NCBI GenBank assembly: GCA_903893565.1
Contig: CAITMU010000072.1
Coordinates: 1 to 64,000 of the forward strand
Direction: 5' to 3'
DNA from: an uncultured beta proteobacterium
GTDB taxonomy: Bacteria > Pseudomonadota > Gammaproteobacteria > Burkholderiales > SG8-41
DNA: 64,000 nt
Below the pieces are notes generated by a model. It was not told the DNA's origin. It searched no databases and saw nothing but the letters and a program-made list of their open reading frames with translations. Positions 25,687 through 32,697 of the stretch are shown piece after piece (positions within the stretch are counted from its first letter, which is position 1; every line of letters starts with the position of its first letter). The translations under genes were made by a program, and so were the position numbers.

Positions 25687-26463
25687 ATGGCAACACTTCA
25701 AGTCGTTCAAATAGGGGCTCTTTTTGCCGCAGGGGTGATGGCGGGTCTTTGTAATGCGATTGCGGGAGGGGGTACTTTTTTTTCTTTTCCAGTCTTTATC
25801 GCGATGGGATTACCCCCGGTCATTGCCAATGCCTCCAACCAAGTGGCGGTGTTACCGGGAACCTTTTTTGCTGCCTACGGCTATCGACGCGAATTTACGC
25901 AACATGCCAGAACGATTCGGGTGTCTGCCTTCATTGCTTTTTTAGGAGGCATTAGTGGGGCGATCGCCTTGGTGTATATCGATAACCATGCTTTTACACG
26001 CCTCATTCCTTTTTTGTTATTGTTCGCGACTTTGATTTTTACTTTTGGTCAGCACTTGAGTGCTTGGCTCATAGGTAAAAATTATCGCTCTGACTGGTCT
26101 AATCCGAACCTCTTTGCCCGCGTGATCGAATACTTCATTGGCGTATATGGCGGTTTTTTTGGTGCTGGGGTGGGGATTATGCTGATGGCCGGATTGATGA
26201 TGATGGGGGTGACAGACTTACAGTTAAATAATGCCTTAAAAAATCTTTTAGCTTCAATGATTACATTGGTCTCCGCACTGGTGCTGGCTTTCTCCGGACT
26301 GATAGAGTGGTCTTATACGGGAATCGTCTTTGTAGGGGCTATGGTGGGAGGGGGGGTTGGCGCACGTATGGCTCAGCGCATTCCTGCCCTGTGGTTAAGG
26401 CGCATTGTGATGAGTGTTGGATTTTTGTTGAGTCTAGTGTATTTTAAAAAATACTATTTCTAA
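25687..26463 (+). CDS. TauE/SafE family anion exporter
   Basis: Inner-membrane permease, 258 aa, about eight hydrophobic segments. AAGVMAGLCNAIAGGGTFFSFP near the N-terminus and VYGGFFGAGVGIMLMAGLMMMG in the middle are the two half-repeats typical of the DUF81/TauE family, which moves sulfite, sulfoacetate or other organic anions. No strong Shine-Dalgarno is visible before ATG 25687. Its location after two Bug genes and an enolase-type enzyme suggests transport linked to that pathway (inference). Confidence 0.85.
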   Translation: MATLQVVQIGALFAAGVMAGLCNAIAGGGTFFSFPVFIAMGLPPVIANASNQVAVLPGTFFAAYGYRREFTQHARTIRVSAFIAFLGGISGAIALVYIDNHAFTRLIPFLLLFATLIFTFGQHLSAWLIGKNYRSDWSNPNLFARVIEYFIGVYGGFFGAGVGIMLMAGLMMMGVTDLQLNNALKNLLASMITLVSALVLAFSGLIEWSYTGIVFVGAMVGGGVGARMAQRIPALWLRRIVMSVGFLLSLVYFKKYYF

Positions 26464-26477
26464 CGCTTGGAGTCATT

Positions 26478-26520
26478 AGGGGCGCGGGGATACCCACTGA
26501 CTGGGCCCCAAAACGCCCCT
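26478..26520. terminator. GC-rich hairpin between TauE/SafE and carbonic anhydrase genes
   Basis: AGGGGCG at 26478-26484 pairs with CGCCCCT at 26514-26520, with an internal GGGG/CCCC. It sits between convergent genes; T-tracts are lacking, so termination is only probable. Confidence 0.4.
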
Positions 26521-27140
26521 TACTCTATGCCCTCAAAAAACTCGACGGCCCCACTTTCTAAACAATATTGGGCACCAATGACTTGGAGTCCTTTGGTGAG
26601 GATGAGTTTTTCCAGTATGGGGGACCCATGACGTAAGTGATTGGCAGAGGCCCGTATATTGGCGCGTACGGCCTCTTCAACTTGCATTTCGGGGGACAAA
26701 TGAAGGGCAGGATTGAGAAGGTTTTCTACAGCAGGTCGAATTCGATCGACGATGGCGTGTAAATTCGGCGATTGATCGATTAAGGGCCGAGCCAGTTCCT
26801 CCAAAGTCGCTAAGATAGCGCCACATTGGGTATGACCTAAAACGACGACCAAAGGGGTGTGAAATCGTTCAGCGGCAAATTCCACACTGGCCACTTGAGA
26901 GGGGGCGACAATATTGCCAGCCACACGGATGACAAAAAGATCGCCTAAACCTTGATCAAATACCAATTCTGCAGGCACTCGGGAGTCTGAGCAGCCTAAA
27001 ATAATGGCAAAGGGTTCTTGAGCCTCCATGATTTCGCGTCTTCGCTCGGCATTGGAATGATGAGATCCCAGTCGCTTTTCGTTAATGAAGCGTTTATTGC
27101 CTTCGATAAGACGGTTGAGTGCTTCTTTGGCTTCAATCAT
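26520..27140 (-). CDS. Beta-class carbonic anhydrase
   Basis: Cytoplasmic zinc enzyme that interconverts CO2 and bicarbonate, 206 aa. The zinc ligands and active-site dyad are visible: CSDSR at residues 50-54 (C50, D52, R54) and HTQC at 103-106 (H103, C106). VIRVAGNIV and VEFAAERF between them are the standard family motifs. Single gene, convergent with the TauE/SafE gene. Confidence 0.93.
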   Translation of the reverse strand: MIEAKEALNRLIEGNKRFINEKRLGSHHSNAERRREIMEAQEPFAIILGCSDSRVPAELVFDQGLGDLFVIRVAGNIVAPSQVASVEFAAERFHTPLVVVLGHTQCGAILATLEELARPLIDQSPNLHAIVDRIRPAVENLLNPALHLSPEMQVEEAVRANIRASANHLRHGSPILEKLILTKGLQVIGAQYCLESGAVEFFEGIE

Positions 27141-27571
27141 AGATTAATCGGCGGACTTTAAAAAGGTGGAGCAACGAACACATTTTAGTCGTTTTCACTT
27201 CATTGAGGTTTTTTCATTGGGTGGTGGTGTGCAACCAGAGAGCAAACGAACGGGGAATCACAATGAAGTGCGCGCTGCAAACAGGACAAAAACCAGGGCA
27301 GCCACTCTCGGTGGCCTCTAGGTTTCCCTTTTAATTTTTCTCTAGTCAGTCGTAGTCGTCTTTGCGCTCCTTTTGAATCTGAGCAGACAGACTGTAAAAA
27401 CGTTGCTTGCTTTGATCTGCTCAGGGCAATGCCATGTCACCAATACGAAGCCATGTTGGCTTCGTTATGCGAAATCTATCAAGTCAATTTTGGGAAACTG
27501 GACGTGGAAGTCGCGGTGAAGTTACTGGCGCCGGTGATGAGCATAAGGGCATGCGGCTGCAAATTAATAGA
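27141..27571. other. Left edge of the toxin-antitoxin island
   Basis: About 430 bases without a supported gene. It holds the first copy of a 15-bp repeat (27205-27219) and a perfect 9-bp hairpin ACGAAGCCA/TGGCTTCGT at 27445-27453/27457-27465 downstream of the HigA-like antitoxin. Composition changes to the GC-rich style of the island from about 27490. No integrase, transposase or tRNA is present. Confidence 0.45.
27205..27219 (+). repeat. 15-bp direct repeat, copy 1
   Basis: GAGGTTTTTTCATTG, identical to 29130-29144. The two copies bracket the HigBA-like and AbiE-type remnants. A repeat of this length can arise by chance in 64 kb, so its meaning is uncertain. Confidence 0.5.
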
Positions 27572-27901
27572 TCAGGCGAATTGCAATTCGATCTTTCCGA
27601 TGCGCCGGCGCACCGGTCCGACGAGGATTCTGACGTCGTGGCCTAACTTCGTCATCAACTCAAGCAGCTTGGTTTCGCTCACACCGCGGAATTGGCCCCG
27701 AGTGATTCGCGACACCTTGGATTGGTCGATGCCGAGCAACTCTGCGGCCCCATCCTGAGTCAGGCGGCGCGCTTTGATTGCGCGGGAAATCTCGGCGGCG
27801 AGTTGAGACTTGCGCTGCATCTGGGCCGCGTCGGCATAATCCAGGTCGGCGTAGACGTTGGTGCTACCTTCCTCAATAGCAATTTCGTTGTTCTCGTTCA
27901 T
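27572..27901 (-). CDS. XRE-family antitoxin (HigA-like, COG5606 type)
   Basis: DNA-binding antitoxin of a HigBA-like type II pair, 109 aa. The helix-turn-helix lies at about residues 40-75 (IKARRLTQDGAAELLGIDQSKVSRITRGQF), then LLELMTKLGHDVRILVG, the usual COG5606 ending. Its ATG overlaps the stop of the toxin gene (ATGA), giving the toxin-first order seen in HigBA systems. It should bind its toxin and repress the shared promoter. It looks intact although the toxin is damaged. Confidence 0.85.
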   Translation of the reverse strand: MNENNEIAIEEGSTNVYADLDYADAAQMQRKSQLAAEISRAIKARRLTQDGAAELLGIDQSKVSRITRGQFRGVSETKLLELMTKLGHDVRILVGPVRRRIGKIELQFA

Positions 27902-28281
27902 CTTGGTGCTCCTTGCTGCATCTTCCAGGCCTCGAAATCCTGTTTCGCGGCTTTCAGGCGGGCGTTAATCAGATCCATATCTTCTTTCGGTGTCTTGATC
28001 CCACTTTTGGACTTCTTCTGGAAGCAGTGCAGGACGTAAACCCATCCAGCGAACTTGACCGTGTAGATGGCGCGGTAGGTGTCGCTGCGAAAATCTTCGA
28101 CCATCTCCAGCACGCCGGCAGAGCCAAATCCGCTCATCGCCTTGGCGTCCCGGTGCTTGCCACCCGCTTGTGCAAGGTCTATGGCGTGTCCGAACACGTC
28201 TTTCACATCTTCCGGCATTGCATCCAGATCGCGCTTGGCCGAGCCAATCCATTTGAGGGGCTTGCGGGTCTACTTTGTCAT
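27898..28281 (-). pseudogene. HigB-like (Gp49/COG4679) toxin with in-frame stop near start
   Basis: The reading frame contains the family pattern: WIGSAKRDLDAMPEDV, GKHRDAKAMSGFG, YRAIYTVKFAGWVYVLHCFQKKSKSGIKTPK. However, the only upstream ATG in frame (28281) is followed by two codons and then TAG at 28272-28270; the conserved KPLKWIGSAKRDLDA segment follows that stop without any start codon. Initiation at the internal ATG 28218 would give 106 aa lacking about 20 conserved N-terminal residues. It is therefore either a nonsense-inactivated toxin or one made by an unusual start. The intact antitoxin follows at an ATGA overlap. Confidence 0.75.
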
Positions 28282-28440
28282 CGGTTGCCTTATGCCTATT
28301 TGAGCATAAAAATGTCAACCAGTGATTTGTGTTCGTTTCCGAATTTTTGAGGACATCCGGGAATCACGCTTTGACGCTCGCATTGCTGCAGACAGTCTGA
28401 CACACCAAAAGTACAGACCAGCGCGTCATTAAGGAAGAGC

Positions 28441-28524
28441 CTATTTCATAATCCGAAATGGAAAACATCTGCAAAAAGTGTACAAACGATCAAAGTCGCG
28501 TCGTTCGTGAAGAAATTCAGCCAC
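28441..28524 (-). pseudogene. N-terminal stub of an AbiEii-type toxin gene
   Basis: A GTG at 28524 overlaps the end of the AbiEi-like gene. The frame reads VAEFLHERRDFDRL, which matches the start of AbiEii-type nucleotidyltransferase toxins, then diverges and stops at TAG 28443-28441 after 27 codons. The nucleotidyltransferase core is absent. The rest of the toxin gene appears to have been deleted between 28441 and the neighbouring HigB-like gene. Confidence 0.55.
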
Positions 28525-29142
28525 CGACCCAATCCCGAACGCGTTTGCGAGTGGCCATGTTGCCGTAGCTGTCCAATGCCTGTTGGAGTCGGCGTGGATT
28601 AAAAGACATCAACTTGTTGTGGGCCTGGCTAAGAACAGCGTCGCGGTCTTCGGCCAATTCCTCCAAGTTGTTCAGCAGATCCACATACAGGAATTCGGAA
28701 GTTAGTTTTTTAGGGAAGCGTGGTTTCACTCGGAAATTAAACGCTCGGTTGCCCAGTCTGAAAACGCCATGACGTTTGTGGTTGTAGACCAGTGTGCTGT
28801 TGTAGAGCTGAGTGGTGCCTAGGCCCAACGTGTTGTATGACGACGGAGAAAACACCAAAAAATCCTTGTCACGCAGAAATCCCCGCACCACCTGTTTGTC
28901 AGTGGGTGGCAAGGGACCCAATCTCGATTGCTTTGGTGCGTAGTAAAGCCCCTGAGCCAGTTTTTTGAGCAACCCAGTGGACACCAGTTCATGCAGATGC
29001 CGATCAACGGCATTACTCAGACGAGCGAGATCCTCACGCCGATAGACACGGCCAGCCTGTAGCTCATCCGCAAGGCGCGCAGTGGCACCCTTTAGGGGGG
29101 GAGTTGATCGTGTGACGGTTGCAGAAATGGAGGTTTTTTCAT
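28517..29142 (-). pseudogene. AbiEi-type antitoxin gene, frameshifted at a poly-C run
   Basis: The region from CTA (next to the C-run at 29101-29095) to TGA 28517 is one open frame encoding a winged-helix start (LADELQAGRVYRREDLARL, VDRHLHELVSTGLLKKLAQG, LYYAPKQSRLGPLP) and an AbiEi/DUF6088-like C-terminal part. The only good upstream start, ATG 29142, is one base out of frame and stops at once after the run of seven C (TAA). Eight C would join MKKPPFLQPSHD to the rest as a single protein of about 208 aa. As it stands only a GTG at 28984 could start an N-terminally shortened 155-aa product. Slippage (reversible) or decay are both possible. Confidence 0.65.
29095..29101 (-). repeat. Run of seven C at the AbiEi frameshift
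   Basis: G7 on the plus strand, C7 in the gene. Adding one C restores the frame between ATG 29142 and the AbiEi-like body. Homopolymers of this kind are common slippage sites. Confidence 0.8.
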
Positions 29143-29144
29143 TG
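29130..29144 (+). repeat. 15-bp direct repeat, copy 2
   Basis: Second copy of GAGGTTTTTTCATTG (see 27205-27219). It overlaps the ATG of the broken AbiEi-like gene. Confidence 0.5.
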
Positions 29145-29158
29145 AAATTTCATGCAAT

Positions 29159-29296
29159 TTAGCGCTTCTTGCCCGACGTGTCATTCCCCCTGATTTTAGT
29201 GCATTCTTGGACTGCGGACGCGGATTCAAGGGTGGCGACAAACAAGTGGTCCAGTGCGATTTTCTCGAGCTGCTGGTCTCGGGTGGTGTGGTTCAT
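29159..29296 (-). CDS. Small ORF, possible truncated DUF6900-like protein
   Basis: Forty-five codons from ATG 29296 to TAA 29159, preceded by a good Shine-Dalgarno (AAGGGGAAAAG). The first part, MNHTTRDQQLEKIALDHLFV, resembles the N-terminus of small DUF6900-type proteins that accompany mobile elements; the rest (ending TSGKKR) does not, so it may be a truncated copy. It ends 17 bases before the ATG of the AbiEi-like gene. The family link is from memory and tentative. Confidence 0.35.
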   Translation of the reverse strand: MNHTTRDQQLEKIALDHLFVATLESASAVQECTKIRGNDTSGKKR

Positions 29297-29485
29297 GTTT
29301 GCTTTTCCCCTTTCCTTTTCCATTTCTTTTTTACTTTGTTGCTGGTGTTTCTAGGAACGCTCTGAACACAAGTAATGCCAAGCCCTGAACCTGCAAGTCC
29401 TGCAAATAGGCGCAAGTATTTTTTAAGACTGTCTGAGTGAAATAAGATTCCTGCAGAGTCGTTTTGTCTTCCAGGTGTGCAATAG

Positions 29486-29515
29486 ATGCGACAAAATCAT
29501 CATCTTATGCGACAA
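29486..29515 (+). promoter_or_regulatory. Possible ParD operator: 9-bp direct repeats
   Basis: ATGCGACAA occurs at 29486-29494 and again at 29507-29515, start-to-start distance 21 bases (two helical turns), 32 bases before the ParD start. Ribbon-helix-helix antitoxins bind such spaced repeats in their own promoter. Confidence 0.45.
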
Positions 29516-29546
29516 TTCGCCCATCTAAATGCTCTACGAGGCTCCC

Positions 29547-29816
29547 ATGTCCGAACGCATCAACGCTCGTTTGTCGCAACCCTTGGCTGAATTCGTGGAG
29601 CGAATGGTCGGCGAGGCGGGTCTTTACGAAACGCCTAGCGAATACGTGCGCGACCTGATCCGCCGCGACATGGAACGGCGTGACGGCCAGTTTGTGCAGG
29701 CCGCCGTCCTTGCCGGTTACCGAGACGTGGCGGAAGGCCGCGTCTTTGCGTCCAGCGGCGACTTCAAGACCGATATGGCGATGCTCGACCGCAAGGAAGC
29801 CGATGGCTGGCGATGA
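29547..29816 (+). CDS. parD: ParD-family antitoxin
   Basis: Ribbon-helix-helix antitoxin, 89 aa from ATG 29547, which has GAGG a few bases upstream. MSERINARLSQPLAEFVERM is the beta strand and first helix of the DNA-binding fold; LYETPSEYVRDLIRRDMER completes it, and the acidic/aromatic C-terminal tail would wrap the toxin. It overlaps the toxin gene by 14 bases. Base composition is GC-rich and unlike flanking genes, consistent with horizontal gain. Confidence 0.9.
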   Translation: MSERINARLSQPLAEFVERMVGEAGLYETPSEYVRDLIRRDMERRDGQFVQAAVLAGYRDVAEGRVFASSGDFKTDMAMLDRKEADGWR

Positions 29817-30171
29817 CGTCCCATCCCCCGCCACGTTCCTGCTGACCCGGAATGGGGCGCTTGATTTGCGCCGCATCCACGCTCGGTCTCGCCGTGAATG
29901 GGGCGAAGATGTTGCCGACCAGTACGTCGCCGACCTTTACGCGGTCATGGGTGTTGCTGCCGCCAACCCGGAGAAGGGCCGCTTGCGGCAGTACCGTTTG
30001 GCGCCGTTTCTGATGATTCCGGCGCGACAGCACTTCGTAATCTACGACCTCGTGCCGCAAGGTATCGCGGTGCTGACGGTTCAACAGCAGGTGCGCGACA
30101 TCGAGTCCCTGATCGCAGACCTGACCCCGGCCTTTCACGCCGAAGTCGAGCGGCTGAAACGTCATGCATGA
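29803..30171 (+). CDS. parE: ParE-family toxin
   Basis: RelE/ParE-superfamily toxin, 122 aa, predicted to poison DNA gyrase when free. TRNGALDLRRIHARSRREWGED is the N-terminal helix pair, GRLRQYRLAPFLMIPARQHFVIYDL the beta sheet with basic residues, and VLTVQQQVRDIESLI the final strand/helix. The start ATG 29803 lies inside parD (14-base overlap), typical of ParDE. No disruption is visible, so this is the one intact-looking pair of the island. Confidence 0.88.
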   Translation: MAGDDVPSPATFLLTRNGALDLRRIHARSRREWGEDVADQYVADLYAVMGVAAANPEKGRLRQYRLAPFLMIPARQHFVIYDLVPQGIAVLTVQQQVRDIESLIADLTPAFHAEVERLKRHA

Positions 30172-30254
30172 TTGCACCCGCTCACGCCCGCAGAAATGCT
30201 CATAAGCTCGGGAGGCCAGTCGGCACAGGGTCAACCACCCACCACCATTATTTG

Positions 30255-30288
30255 AAATCCCAAATCTTATCAGTTGGGATTTTTTTTT
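30255..30288 (+). terminator. Intrinsic terminator after parDE
   Basis: AAATCCCAA (30255-30263) pairs with TTGGGATTT (30274-30282), followed by a T-run to 30288. Good terminator for the parDE transcript. Confidence 0.85.
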
Positions 30289-30417
30289 GCGCCCAGCATG
30301 GGCGTACTGTTGATGGTTTATTAATCAGAATTCAAAATGTAATTAACGTGGTCAAGTTCCCCTTCACTACGAACCCTCATTCCGTACTCAGGTGAGCTCA
30401 GGAGCTCAACCTGCGGT

Positions 30418-30579
30418 TTATGAGAGGTTCGTGGAACTTGGTAGCCACTTTTCCCTACCTTCAAAAGCAATAAAAACCGCATCACCTTGTTTGACAGAGC
30501 GCTGAGCTAAAAAAGACTTTCCAGAGGCCACGATGTAGATGGCGGTTGAAATCTGCGTAAATAGGGTGGCAGATTTCAT
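30418..30579 (-). CDS. Possible small protein of 53 aa
   Basis: ATG 30579 to TAA 30418; begins MKSATLFTQISTAIYIVASG and ends KWLPSSTNLS. No Shine-Dalgarno is seen, and the start codon is beside a perfect hairpin GAAATCTGC/GCAGATTTC (30548-30556/30569-30577) that is followed on the plus strand by ATTTTT. The sequence could equally be a plus-strand terminator of an unseen RNA. Not recognised. Confidence 0.2.
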   Translation of the reverse strand: MKSATLFTQISTAIYIVASGKSFLAQRSVKQGDAVFIAFEGREKWLPSSTNLS

Positions 30580-30980
30580 TTTTGCTCAAAACTCTACCGA
30601 GGCTATAAATTTATTCGAACCTGAGTCGCCGTGCTATTGGGCTCTAGCCTTGTGCAAACATCTGAGGTAAAAAGGCAGTTTTGCCTTCGAAAGATGCAAG
30701 CACGGCACCGCTTTAGCAGTGAGGCTGGTTACTAATAACGAGGTAGGGTTTTGTGAACGACTCTGGCCTCTTTGTGGAAAACTGGGTCAAGAGCCACTGA
30801 CCGGTGGGGTGACGTGGAGGCTACCTGCGTTCTGTGAGATGAAGGCGGTGCAATTGCTCAGGCCTAATCGACCGGGATGTACCTCTTAATCAATCAAGGT
30901 TCGCCTATTTTCTAAAAGACTCGGCATTCCTTATTTCAGGTTTTTTTGAATCAGGTGTTTCTAGCTTCGAGACGCATTTG

Positions 30981-32621
30981 TTAGTCTAAGCGGGGCTGGA
31001 GAGTTTTAGCCGCATTGTCCGACATCACCATCACCAATTTTATGGTGGCGCGGGTGGCGCCAACGAAAATACGACGTTGTGTGGATTCATCTAGTCGTTC
31101 AAAATCAATTTCCGTTAAAACCACACAGGGGGACGCTCTTCCCTTAAAGCGATAGACCGAATCACACAAGATATCGCCTTGACTAAAAATCGGATTACCA
31201 AAAAGATCGTATTGGCCAGTGGGAGCACAAAGCGAGTAGGGGCCTATCGAAGTTAAAGCGCTGAGTTTCGAGTGCTCACGCCCACGAAGACTTAATACGC
31301 AAATGTGTTCTCGTTTGAAGCCAGCCCCAATGCATTTGTTGATAGCGGTGACAGTTTTGGTGATGAGTTCTTGCGGGTTGAGGTAGGTGAGATATTCCAC
31401 TTCATGGCCCTCAAGGGGGCTACCCGATTGCATTGACTGAGGTAGTGCGAGTAGCTGATTGAGGGTATGCGTGATTTGTCGTGGGCTACGAAAGTTGGTA
31501 TCGGAGTGAAGGCTAACCCAGCCGGGGAGGGTGAGCGATTCACGGTTGTATAGGTTTTGCAAAGGATCTTCGAGCCACCAAGCCCGCGCCTCGGGGCGAA
31601 TGAGTCGTAGGAGATTATTGGCCCAACTTTTTACGAAATCTTGCCCCTCATCGACAATGAGTTCATCAAACAGGGTTGAGGCCGCCGGTTGGTAGTGATC
31701 CATGGCGGTTTCGATTTGTTTGAAGGGATCCGGTTGATGAAAGTCGATGGCATGACCTGAGGTGGCGCATAACAAAGTCCCCAACTGATGATAGTTGGAG
31801 ACTTGTCCACCGGGTGGGACTAGCTTGGCCATATGATCTGCCAATGGACGGTTATAGCAAACATAAAGGGGTCTTCGTCCTTCTTTAATCGCTTGAGTAA
31901 AGGCGGCTAAGGCCAGTTGTGTTTTTCCTGACCCGGCAGTGCCAATCACGCGAAGACGAAAGGGCTGGCAATCGATTTTTCGAGCCCACTCGGCCAGGCC
32001 GCCTGATAAGCGGGTATATAGAGCACCGGTTTGCCCAACGATGGCATTCACTTCGGGAACGAGTTCGAGTAAATCGATGAGAAAGGCGTGAATTTTGGAT
32101 TTAGCCGCGAGTGTTTCCCCTTCGAGCGGTAGTATCGATTGAATAATGCTAATTAACTGTCCGGCTTTACTGGCATCGACAATGCGGGAGGGATCGATGC
32201 CAGCGCTGCCTGGATTTTTAACGGTATAGTGAGGGCAATAGAGCAAGGAATCGATATAAGTTTTATCACTCCCGCAGATTTGACGCAGGCGCGAGTGCAG
32301 AGCATCGGTATTGCGCGCTAACTGAAAAGAGACACTTTTCGCTTTGTCAGAATAAGTTTTTTTAAGGCCCTCTGCGGTTTCGGTGAGTAGACCGGCTTTT
32401 TTTTCGATTAACAGTAACTTACCTGTGGGCCCTACGATCGCAAAGTCGATCTCACCGAAAATGGCAAAGTTATTTTTTTCTATACGAGTCCAATGTACGC
32501 CGTGATAGATGGTGTAGTTTTTTGGTAATCCATCGGCTAACTCGTGTAGCGTTTGTAGTTCTCCCGAAGCGACCTGTAAAGGCAGCATCGCTTTCCAAGC
32601 ATCGGGGTAAACTTTGGCCAT
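30981..32621 (-). CDS. NERD-like nuclease / UvrD-type helicase protein
   Basis: A 546-aa protein with two parts. Residues 50-80 (FGEIDFAIVGPTGKLLLIEKK) show a PD-(D/E)xK-like core: D59, E73, K75, as in NERD nuclease-related domains. Residues 225-540 form a superfamily 1 helicase: Walker A GTAGSGKT at 227-234, Walker B with LIVDEGQDF, QxxR-type region and the C-terminal FVGATRA motif. Such NERD-UvrD proteins have an unclear role in DNA repair or defence. It stands alone next to the toxin-antitoxin island, so a phage-defence role is possible (inference). It starts at ATG 32621. Confidence 0.75.
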   Translation of the reverse strand: MAKVYPDAWKAMLPLQVASGELQTLHELADGLPKNYTIYHGVHWTRIEKNNFAIFGEIDFAIVGPTGKLLLIEKKAGLLTETAEGLKKTYSDKAKSVSFQLARNTDALHSRLRQICGSDKTYIDSLLYCPHYTVKNPGSAGIDPSRIVDASKAGQLISIIQSILPLEGETLAAKSKIHAFLIDLLELVPEVNAIVGQTGALYTRLSGGLAEWARKIDCQPFRLRVIGTAGSGKTQLALAAFTQAIKEGRRPLYVCYNRPLADHMAKLVPPGGQVSNYHQLGTLLCATSGHAIDFHQPDPFKQIETAMDHYQPAASTLFDELIVDEGQDFVKSWANNLLRLIRPEARAWWLEDPLQNLYNRESLTLPGWVSLHSDTNFRSPRQITHTLNQLLALPQSMQSGSPLEGHEVEYLTYLNPQELITKTVTAINKCIGAGFKREHICVLSLRGREHSKLSALTSIGPYSLCAPTGQYDLFGNPIFSQGDILCDSVYRFKGRASPCVVLTEIDFERLDESTQRRIFVGATRATIKLVMVMSDNAAKTLQPRLD

Positions 32622-32697
32622 AGTAGCGTTACGATTATGCGGGGTTGATCCGTATGGGCCCGATCATGAGGATCGGTCATCGGTTAGGGTCTGTCCT

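Larger units (their letters stand above)
30172..30980. other. Right edge of the island, no convincing gene
   Basis: About 800 bases. A terminator lies at 30255-30288, a perfect 9-bp hairpin at 30548-30577 and a small AAGGCA/TGCCTT hairpin near 30670. A 53-codon minus-strand ORF (30418-30579) is the only readable frame of note and is unsupported. No integrase, tRNA or insertion sequence is visible. Confidence 0.4.

Noticed and set aside
27205..29144. Att sites of an integrated element at the 15-bp repeat
   Set aside because: No integrase or tRNA nearby and the repeat length is within chance for the window, so I do not call attachment sites.
29464..29658. Frame overlapping parD
   Set aside because: Same strand but another frame from parD; only parD shows family motifs and a ribosome site.
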